Assembly: GCA_014860005.1 (NCBI GenBank)
Contig: JACZKP010000216.1
Location: 1 to 8,189 of the forward strand
Length of the DNA: 8,189 nt
Direction of reading: 5' to 3'
Source: Verrucomicrobiota bacterium
Lineage (GTDB): Bacteria; Verrucomicrobiota; Verrucomicrobiae; Limisphaerales; UBA11358
Positions 1 through 5,490 of the stretch are shown one piece after another. Position 1 is the stretch's first letter. Each line of letters opens with the position of its first letter. A program made the position numbers and the translations under genes. Below the pieces are notes generated by a model that was not told where the DNA came from, did no database searches, and worked only from the letters and a program-made list of their open reading frames with translations.

Positions 1-1
1 A

Positions 2-52
2 ATCCCAGTTCTTGAGATCCTGCTCGGTGAGCTTGTGTTCGGTGCGTGGCAC
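2..52 (-). CDS. Possible 5' end of a leftward gene, cut by window edge
   Basis: Read leftward from a GTG at 52-50, this gives 17 codons without a stop: V/M-PRTEHKLTEQDLKNWD. The peptide is hydrophilic and charged, as in many real soluble N-termini. The same frame is open upstream to a TAA near 95, but offers no ATG there. No Shine-Dalgarno site precedes the GTG. The AT-rich palindromic stretch at 78-114 would be its promoter region. A second leftward frame, beginning at a TTG near 66, is also open but its translation (ALVLACHAPNTSS) looks less protein-like. I do not recognise the family. With so few codons this is only a suggestion that a divergent gene leaves the window on the left. Confidence 0.25.
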   Translation of the reverse strand, partial: MPRTEHKLTEQDLKNWD

Positions 53-77
53 GCGAGCACTAAAGCCAAGTGGCGAA

Positions 78-114
78 ATTTGTACAAGTTACAATTGTGT
101 GACAATTGTTACAA
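78..114. promoter_or_regulatory. AT-rich cluster of palindromes, candidate operator/promoter
   Basis: Three 8-bp perfect palindromes are packed together: TTGTACAA at 80-87, and ACAATTGT at 91-98 and again at 102-109. The two ACAATTGT copies are 11 bp apart start to start, about one helical turn. Flanking bases extend the pair into a near-symmetric block, with GTT on the left and TAC on the right. The stretch is strikingly AT-rich against its GC-rich surroundings. It lies between the possible leftward gene and the Aas-like gene, so it could be a dimeric repressor site. On the - strand TTGTCA or TTGTAA could serve as a -35 box, but the matching -10 boxes are poor. Function is inferred only from symmetry and position. 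Confidence 0.35.
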
Positions 115-380
115 AACGTCACAAGGCCGCTCGGGACGCACACACCAAGGAATCGAATGCTCCGACTCCCCGCCAAGCACCTCGTCTGCCGAACACAACT
201 GATTCAAAATCTGCGCTACAGCCGGGCAAGATTGAGGCATTACCGGGGCCTTCCCTTTTGCCTTGCCGCGCCCCAGCCAGTGGCTGGTTTGCGCCCGTCC
301 GCCGCCCGGCGCTCAATTTACGGTTGCCCGGCACATTTAGTTTGATGTGCCCGCGCCCCAATGATGCAATTCCCCTAGCA
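115..380. other. Spacer upstream of the Aas-like gene, no gene supported
   Basis: The + frame of the Aas-like gene stays open leftward to about position 12. The peptide it would add is rich in Arg, Ser, Pro and Cys, and does not resemble the start of any acyltransferase, so I treat it as non-coding. A short inverted repeat (CCAGCCA at 273-279, TGGCTGG at 281-287, then TTT) could form a small hairpin. I see no convincing promoter, tRNA or terminator here. Confidence 0.4.
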
Positions 381-2498
381 ATGAAAACGTTCCTCCGCGT
401 TTTGCTCCGAGGCTTTTGTCGCTTCCGGGCTTACGACCTGGCCGCGCTCAATACGCCCGGCCCGGTGCTGCTGATTCCCAATCACTGCTCCTGGATTGAC
501 TGGCTGTTTCTCTGGGTCTGCCTGGCGGACGATTGGAAGATGGTCACTTCCAGCATCGCGGCGCAAAGGAGCTGGTTGCACCGGAAAATAATGATCAACC
601 GTTACACCCTGCCCGTGAATCCCGCTTCGCCTTACGCGGTGAAACGCATGGCGGAATTCCTCCAAGGCGGCGGACGGCTGGTGCTCTTTGCCGAAGGCCG
701 GCTGTCGCGCACGGGCAACTTGATGAAGCTGTTCGATGGTACAGGATTCTTGATTTTCAAAACCAAGGCAAAGGTCATCACGGCTTACTTGCGTGGCGTT
801 GACCGCCTGCGGTATTCCCCCAATCCGAACGGGAAACAATGTTTTCCCAAAGTGACCGCGCATTTCAGCCCCATTCTGACGGCGCCCGAGTTGGGGGAGG
901 TTAGCACCACCCGCGCACGGGCGCTCCTGACCAACTGGCTTCGCGATCAAATGGTGCGGCAACAGTTTGAAGTCGAGATGACCTTCGGTGCGCAGAATGT
1001 CCTTGCGGCGGTGGCGCAGACCGCTCGCAAACAACCCAGCCATACCGCCCTCGAAGACGTGACACTGCAAACGCTGACTTATCGGAAGCTGATGGTCGGG
1101 GCGGACCTGCTGGCGCACGCCTTGCGCGACTCGGTGACCAGAGACGAGCGGATCGGTCTGTTGTTGCCCAATGTCAACGCCACCCCGGTGGTCATCCTCG
1201 CGTTGTGGCAACTGGGCAAAGTGCCCGCCCTGCTGAACTTCTCCTCGGGTATTCCGACCATGTTGGCGTGCGTGGAACTCGCGGGACTGAAACACATTGT
1301 CACCTCGCGCGCTTTTCTCGAACGTGCCCGGCTTGACGTGGACGCGTTCGTGAAAGCGGGCATCAATCTGATTTATCTCGAAGACGTGCGCGCCGGCGTC
1401 AGCGACCTTCAGAAAGTCGTCACCCTGCTTCGGCATGTCATCCATCTTCCATCCCCCATCCCCCATCCTCCGTCCGCCGCCTCAGCGGCGGTGATTGTTT
1501 TCACGAGCGGCTCCGAAGGCGTGCCCAAGGGCGTCGAGTTGACGCACCGAAACCTGCTCGTCAACATCCGGCAGATGCTGGCCGTCACCGATTTGACCGA
1601 CTGCGACCGGGTCTTCAACTGCCTGCCGCTCTTCCACAGTTTCGGTCTCACCGTGGGAACCTTCCTGCCGCTGGTGCGCGGGTTATATGTTTTCCTCTAT
1701 CCCTCGCCTTTGCATTACCGCGTGGTGCCGGCGGTGCTCTACGACCGCGACTGCACGGTGTTTCTCAGCACGAACACTTTCCTGAACGGCTATGCGCGCA
1801 AAGGCCACCCCTACGACTTCCGCAGCCTCCGGTATCTGTTTGCTGCCGCGGAAAAATTGCAGGAAGCCACCGCGCTGCTTTGGGCGCAGAAATACGGGGT
1901 GCGCATCCTCGAAGGTTATGGCGCGACGGAGTGCTCTCCGTGTGTGAGCGTCAACACGCCCCTCGAACCGCGCAACGGCTCCGTGGGCCGGCTCCTGCCG
2001 GGCATGGAATACAAACTCGAGCCCGTCGAAGGTGTGGAAGAAGGTGGACGGCTTTTCGTGCGTGGCCCGAACGTGATGAAGGGCTACCTGAACGCCGACG
2101 CGAATGCGAAGTTCCTGGCCCTCGAAGGTTGGTATGACACCGGCGACGTCGTGAGCGTGGATGCCGACGGGTACCTGCACATTCGAGGGCGATTGAAACG
2201 CTTCGCCAAAGTAAGCGGTGAAATGGTAAGCCTCACGGCAGTGGAGGATGCGCTGGCGGGAGCGTTTCCGCAACACGGCCTCCACTGCCAGACCGCCGTC
2301 ATCACGCGCCCCGATGAGCACAAAGGCGAGGCGCTCATCGCCGTGACCAACGAACCGAAACTCACGCTGGACGAAATCCGCGACGCCATCAAAGCGAAGG
2401 GGCTGACGAATCTGAGCGTGCCGCGTTCGATCAAAGTGGTGAAGGAGATTCCAAAGCTCGGCACCGGCAAGGTGAACCACCGCGAACTTCAGACGTAG
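381..2498 (+). CDS. aas: Bifunctional lysophospholipid acyltransferase / acyl-ACP synthetase (Aas-like)
   Basis: The protein has 705 residues, close to the roughly 720 of E. coli Aas. Residues 1-200 are a PlsC-type acyltransferase: NHCSWID (H35, D40) is the HX4D catalytic motif, and AEGRLSRTG (104-112) followed by LMKLFDGTGF matches the second conserved block. Residues about 205-705 are an AMP-forming acyl synthetase: P-loop TSGSEGVPKG (375-384), GYGATECSP (512-520), YDTGD (585-589), IRGRLKRF (601-608) and the C-terminal catalytic lysine K697 in GTGKVNH. In the family, the synthetase loads a fatty acid onto acyl carrier protein and the acyltransferase passes it to 2-acyl-lysophosphatidylethanolamine at the inner membrane. 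The ATG at 381 places the HX4D motif at the usual distance from the N-terminus; ATG 345 is an alternative, and neither has a clear Shine-Dalgarno site. No LplT flippase partner is adjacent. A heptanucleotide repeat lies just before the P-loop codons. Confidence 0.88.
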   Translation: MKTFLRVLLRGFCRFRAYDLAALNTPGPVLLIPNHCSWIDWLFLWVCLADDWKMVTSSIAAQRSWLHRKIMINRYTLPVNPASPYAVKRMAEFLQGGGRLVLFAEGRLSRTGNLMKLFDGTGFLIFKTKAKVITAYLRGVDRLRYSPNPNGKQCFPKVTAHFSPILTAPELGEVSTTRARALLTNWLRDQMVRQQFEVEMTFGAQNVLAAVAQTARKQPSHTALEDVTLQTLTYRKLMVGADLLAHALRDSVTRDERIGLLLPNVNATPVVILALWQLGKVPALLNFSSGIPTMLACVELAGLKHIVTSRAFLERARLDVDAFVKAGINLIYLEDVRAGVSDLQKVVTLLRHVIHLPSPIPHPPSAASAAVIVFTSGSEGVPKGVELTHRNLLVNIRQMLAVTDLTDCDRVFNCLPLFHSFGLTVGTFLPLVRGLYVFLYPSPLHYRVVPAVLYDRDCTVFLSTNTFLNGYARKGHPYDFRSLRYLFAAAEKLQEATALLWAQKYGVRILEGYGATECSPCVSVNTPLEPRNGSVGRLLPGMEYKLEPVEGVEEGGRLFVRGPNVMKGYLNADANAKFLALEGWYDTGDVVSVDADGYLHIRGRLKRFAKVSGEMVSLTAVEDALAGAFPQHGLHCQTAVITRPDEHKGEALIAVTNEPKLTLDEIRDAIKAKGLTNLSVPRSIKVVKEIPKLGTGKVNHRELQT
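1442..1469 (+). repeat. Heptanucleotide tandem repeat inside the Aas-like gene
   Basis: Four copies of a 7-bp unit run head to tail: CCATCTT, CCATCCC, CCATCCC, CCATCCT. The two central copies are identical. It encodes the Pro-rich linker around residues 354-363, just before the adenylation P-loop. Since seven is not a multiple of three, gain or loss of a unit would shift the frame. Confidence 0.7.
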
Positions 2499-2636
2499 AT
2501 GGAATCGCCGTCGAATCCGCCCGCTCCGCCGGGCAAATAGATCATGCTCAACAAGCGCGAGCGGCCTATGAAGCAAAGGCCGATGGCGTGATGCTAAAAA
2601 CGCGGGCGCCTTGTCTGCCGCGTTTGGAGACTCGTC

Positions 2637-2653
2637 AGACGGAATTCCCGTCT
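2637..2653. repeat. Short inverted repeat upstream of the methyltransferase
   Basis: AGACGG at 2637-2642 and CCGTCT at 2648-2653 are perfect reverse complements around a 5-base loop, followed by two more T residues. It could be a weak terminator for the Aas-like gene or an operator-like site for the R-M promoter. The stem has only six pairs, so either role is tentative. Confidence 0.35.
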
Positions 2654-2726
2654 TTGCAATCGCCGTTTACTCGCTACTCTTGCAGCAAGGCATGAGCTTG
2701 AAGACCAAATTTAATGGGTACGCACG

Positions 2727-2736
2727 AAGGAAGGGG
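2727..2736 (+). promoter_or_regulatory. Shine-Dalgarno site that decides the methyltransferase start
   Basis: AAGGAAGGGG lies 6 bases before the GTG at 2743, an optimal distance. The competing ATG at 2692 has only AAGG one base ahead of it, which is too close to work well, and the TTG at 2611 has nothing. This favours the GTG start. Confidence 0.6.
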
Positions 2737-2742
2737 ACTGCT

Positions 2743-4017
2743 GTGAGCAAGCCTTCGCCTGAAGTGTGGTCGTTCTTCAGCGGAGCGATGGGGCTCGATT
2801 TGGGTTTGGAAATGGCCGGAGTCCATCCAACGCTCGCGGTCGAGATTGATCCTTGGTGTTGCACAACAGTTCGACGGAATCGCCCTTCCTTGACGCTGGT
2901 CGAACGGGACGTGACGAAACTGACGGGTGCAAAACTCCGCGAACTACGGGAGTGCTCCGGCGAAGTCGAATTGATGGTGGGCGGACCACCCTGTCAGAGT
3001 TTTTCTCCCGGTGGCAAACGGGCGGCGTTGAGTGATCCACGCGGTAACCTGATTTACGAATACTTTCGCCTCATCAGCGAAATTCGCCCGAGATATTTCG
3101 TGATGGAGAACGTCGCCAACCTTATTACGGCAGCACTGAATCATCGGCCGATCAAGGATCGTCCGGGCAAGCATTGGAATCTTCGAGCTTACTCCAATGG
3201 CCGACCGTTGGCAGAAGATGGAGTCGCGCCTTTGGAGGATGATGAACTTTCCGGTTCGGCGATTCGCCAAATTCTTAACGACGTTCAAAGCCTGAACTAC
3301 CACGTAACATTCGGAGTTTTAGATGCGGCCGACCTCGGTGCTCCGCAGCATCGTTTGAGGTTCGTCATGTTTGGTGCGCGTGATGGTTTTCCTCCAGCAT
3401 TGCCAACGCCTACCCACGGAGACGGCGTCCGTGGTTTGCTGCCATTTAGAACTGTACGAGACGCCATCTGGGATATTCGACTGAACCCAGGGCCACACAG
3501 TTCCTACACGGAAGACATGGCGGCTTATTTCGCGCTGATTCCGCCGGGAGGCACTTGGCGCAACCTACCCATCGAACTCCAAAAGAAAGGTCTTGGCCCA
3601 GCCTACGAGTCGGGCGGCGGAAAGACCGGATTTTTCCGCCGGCTCGATTACGACGGATTGTCACCAACCGTCACTACCAAGCCCAATCGGAAGGGAAGCG
3701 CGATGTGTCATCCCGAGTTTGTGCGCCCGATTTCCGTCTGGGAATGCGCTCGCCTTCAAGGATTCCCAGATGACTGGATCATCGAAGGCCCGATGAACCA
3801 GCAATATCAACAGATTGGAAACGCCGTTCCGACGTTTCTGGGAAAAGCAATCGGAGAGAGGTTCGCTCCGCTGCTTGAGAATGCGGCCGAAGCCTGCGTC
3901 TTGCCCGCACCGCGTTTGGAACATCTGCTTGAAATCGCCAGCGCTCGGCTTCGCAAAGCGGCGTGCAATAAGCGAGGCAGGAACACCACGCCCGACCTTT
4001 TTGACCAACTCGCATGA
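2743..4017 (+). CDS. DNA (cytosine-5)-methyltransferase of a type II R-M system
   Basis: This 424-residue protein carries all main motifs of C5-cytosine methyltransferases in canonical order. Motif I is SFFSGAMGLDLGLE (10-23), for S-adenosylmethionine binding. The motif II region is VEIDPW (33-38). Motif IV is GGPPCQSFSPGGKR with catalytic Cys84. Motif VI is MENV (121-124), motif VIII is APQHRLR (200-206), motif IX is about 299-314 and motif X is QQIGNAVP (356-363). The target-recognition domain should be the variable stretch at about 215-295, so it is intact, but I cannot read the target site. Between motifs VI and VIII there is an extra stretch of roughly 45 residues (128-172). The GTG start is chosen for its Shine-Dalgarno site and because motif I then begins ten residues in; ATG 2692 (17 residues longer) is possible. 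The stop overlaps the next gene in ATGA, so the two are co-translated, and in the cell it would protect DNA from that partner. No controller (C) protein gene is visible. Confidence 0.93.
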   Translation: MSKPSPEVWSFFSGAMGLDLGLEMAGVHPTLAVEIDPWCCTTVRRNRPSLTLVERDVTKLTGAKLRELRECSGEVELMVGGPPCQSFSPGGKRAALSDPRGNLIYEYFRLISEIRPRYFVMENVANLITAALNHRPIKDRPGKHWNLRAYSNGRPLAEDGVAPLEDDELSGSAIRQILNDVQSLNYHVTFGVLDAADLGAPQHRLRFVMFGARDGFPPALPTPTHGDGVRGLLPFRTVRDAIWDIRLNPGPHSSYTEDMAAYFALIPPGGTWRNLPIELQKKGLGPAYESGGGKTGFFRRLDYDGLSPTVTTKPNRKGSAMCHPEFVRPISVWECARLQGFPDDWIIEGPMNQQYQQIGNAVPTFLGKAIGERFAPLLENAAEACVLPAPRLEHLLEIASARLRKAACNKRGRNTTPDLFDQLA

Positions 4018-5291
4018 GCCAACCTATCCTTCACCTGCCGCCTGAGCATCCGCTTCATAAACTCCCCGAACCGCTACGTGGTCGGCTCGCAGCAGCGCAA
4101 CGCAACCTTATCTACTTGGAGTTTCCGACAGCGGGCGCGATTTGCGCGAAAGTGTTTGATGAACTCCGTATCCAACTCGCACCGCCAAAGGATTTGGCAG
4201 AAAAGCCCGTTGCTGAACTCGTGGACTTGCCGTTTCAAAAACTGTCCGAACTCATGCTCGGCATTCTTCATCGCGCGGGAGTGCCAGAGGCGTCCGTTGA
4301 CAGTCTGTCGAAGACTATTGCACAACGGATTCAACTCCTTCGCGCGTTTCCCGACCCGGACAAAACTCTCGGAGCCATAGAGGCCAAGATTCTTGATGTT
4401 GTGAACAGTCTCCCAAAGACCGCGGCAGACATTGAGCGAGGCAACAATCCCGGTGACGTGCTTGATCCCTACATCTTGGCAGCTTCTCAGCATCTGCTCT
4501 TTGCGGGCGAGTTTGCCCCGAGTGTCAGCGCAACAGTTTCACATAAGGCGTTGATGATGATCGAAGGGCTGATTGGGCACTTGCACGAAGATGTTCTTGG
4601 CGAGATGCGGGGCAACATCAGAGCGCCTGAGCCACGTGGCGAAAACCCAGAGCATATCAGTCTCGAAATGAATCCATTCCCCGGCGCGGACTTGGTTCAA
4701 CCACCTTGGAGCGCACAAATTCCTCTGCGCTTTCACCAAATCAAAAACAAGACCGGTTCAGCTAAGGGCGGTGATGGGAAAAGATTAGGCGACCAGTTGC
4801 AACGTCTAAAGGACACCTATGGCGGGGAGATTTTCTACGATGCGTTGATCGGAAATACGCTGCGCGGCCACCGCTCACGAGCGGGCGTCCAAGCCGCAGC
4901 GCCTTCTGTCGTTGTTCTTGTTGGAGAGGCGGCGTTTGAAGAACTCACCGCCAGCCGCCAAGGGCCGCAACTGCTTCTTCGCGTTTATCAAGCAGCTTTC
5001 CAAGAAGTGGCAAGAAAGTCCGGCTACAGCGTCGAAAAGATTTCTGCGACGATTCTCGAAGCGTTCCACTCTCGCGCTCAGGAATTGGGGGAGGGCTTCT
5101 TGGAATCAGTTTTGCGCGTTGCAACTTCTGGCCCAAAGTCAGCGCAAGACAGTAGGCAGTCTGCGCGTAGTGATTCTGATTCAGAATCAATTGCGCGAGA
5201 AGAACCATCCACCCTCGGTTCGTGGCTTTTCGCCGCTTCACCATCGTCTGGCAGTGTGAGTTACCGCAAAACAAAGAAGCGAAAGGAGTGA
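4014..5291 (+). CDS. Probable type II restriction endonuclease, family not recognised
   Basis: The start ATG shares bases with the methyltransferase stop, and no Shine-Dalgarno site precedes it, so translation probably depends on coupling. The 425-residue protein is soluble, with no signal peptide or membrane segment. Residues 1-200 are helical-looking. Residues 219-250 hold a plausible PD-(D/E)xK-like nuclease core: D226 in PFPGADLV, then a beta-strand-like stretch ending in FHQIKNKTG, giving D-x15-QxK with Q242 and K244, and E183 as a possible extra acidic ligand. Q in place of E/D in the last motif occurs in some restriction enzymes. Residues from about 374 form a Ser-rich, then Lys-rich low-complexity tail. 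The role, cutting DNA lacking the partner's methylation, is inferred mainly from position directly after a C5 methyltransferase. I cannot assign a named family or site. The alternative is another nuclease or accessory protein of the same module. Confidence 0.7.
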   Translation: MSQPILHLPPEHPLHKLPEPLRGRLAAAQRNLIYLEFPTAGAICAKVFDELRIQLAPPKDLAEKPVAELVDLPFQKLSELMLGILHRAGVPEASVDSLSKTIAQRIQLLRAFPDPDKTLGAIEAKILDVVNSLPKTAADIERGNNPGDVLDPYILAASQHLLFAGEFAPSVSATVSHKALMMIEGLIGHLHEDVLGEMRGNIRAPEPRGENPEHISLEMNPFPGADLVQPPWSAQIPLRFHQIKNKTGSAKGGDGKRLGDQLQRLKDTYGGEIFYDALIGNTLRGHRSRAGVQAAAPSVVVLVGEAAFEELTASRQGPQLLLRVYQAAFQEVARKSGYSVEKISATILEAFHSRAQELGEGFLESVLRVATSGPKSAQDSRQSARSDSDSESIAREEPSTLGSWLFAASPSSGSVSYRKTKKRKE

Positions 5292-5295
5292 GCGG

Positions 5296-5317
5296 ACCTG
5301 AGCCGTCCCTGTCAGGT
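5296..5317. terminator. Weak hairpin between convergent genes
   Basis: ACCTGA at 5296-5301 and TCAGGT at 5312-5317 are perfect inverted repeats around a 10-base loop, just past the endonuclease stop. It also touches the TAA of the frame arriving from the other strand. No T-run follows on either strand, so it is at best a weak bidirectional terminator for this convergent junction. Confidence 0.3.
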
Positions 5318-5490
5318 TACGCCTCGCCAGGCAACCTTTTCGCGGAGGCGGAATGTTGCCCTTTACCACGCTTCGTTTTCACCGCCAGCGTCAGCCACAG
5401 CGCGCTGGCCACAATCAGTGCGACGGGCAATATCAGAACGGCCTTCTGCAAATTTCCACCGAATGAATCCGCGAAGAGCTGGCCCTTACT
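5317..5490 (-). pseudogene. Transmembrane tail in frame behind the MlaA-hydrolase stop; orphan C-terminus
   Basis: After the TGA at 5493-5491 the same - strand frame continues for 57 sense codons to a TAA at 5319-5317. The translation is protein-like: a short amphipathic start (SKGQLFADSFGGNLQKA), one hydrophobic helix of about 20 residues (VLILPVALIVASALWLTLAV), then a basic, hydrophilic tail (KTKRGKGQHSASAKRLPGEA). This follows the positive-inside pattern and resembles the last helix and tail of a polytopic transporter such as an MFS permease; the family is a guess. There is no ATG or GTG start ahead of the helix and no Shine-Dalgarno site. A TTG upstream of the helix could start a small single-helix protein of about 44 residues. 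The options are a remnant of a truncated membrane-protein gene at the edge of the R-M insertion, a stop-interrupted extension of the MlaA-hydrolase, or a small protein. Confidence 0.45.

Larger units (their letters stand above)
2499..2742 (+). other. Junction spacer with two tiny orphan frames before the R-M module
   Basis: An ATG at 2499 follows the Aas-like TAG directly and opens a 13-codon frame, MESPSNPPAPPGK, ending at 2540. An ATG at 2544 opens a 15-codon frame, MLNKRERPMKQRPMA, ending at 2591. Neither has a Shine-Dalgarno site. They may be chance, or the remains of a gene start that once followed aas. Further on, the methyltransferase frame is open from a TTG at 2611, but the translated stretch 2611-2742 has no conserved methyltransferase content. 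A hairpin sits at 2637-2653. Confidence 0.3.

Noticed and set aside
120..220. tRNA-like fragments (GATTCAAAATC and a TTCGATTCC-like T-loop on the - strand)
   Set aside because: The T-arm stem does not pair and there is no acceptor stem or 3' CCA arrangement.
12..380. N-terminal extension of the Aas-like protein by 123 residues
   Set aside because: The frame is open, but the added peptide is low-quality Arg/Ser/Pro sequence, crosses the palindromic AT-rich site, and family members begin close to the HX4D motif.
375..1466. Long open frame on the - strand across the first half of the Aas-like gene
   Set aside because: It lies opposite a gene with clear acyltransferase and adenylation motifs. 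Its translation is rich in His, Gln and Arg with no known motif, as expected of an antisense shadow in GC-rich DNA.
1683..2576. Long open frame on the - strand across the end of the Aas-like gene
   Set aside because: Antisense to the motif-bearing synthetase domain; no recognisable domain and no start signal.
2611..2742. N-terminal extension of the methyltransferase from TTG 2611
   Set aside because: It adds 44 residues with no motif; the GTG at 2743 has a well-placed Shine-Dalgarno site and puts motif I at the usual distance.
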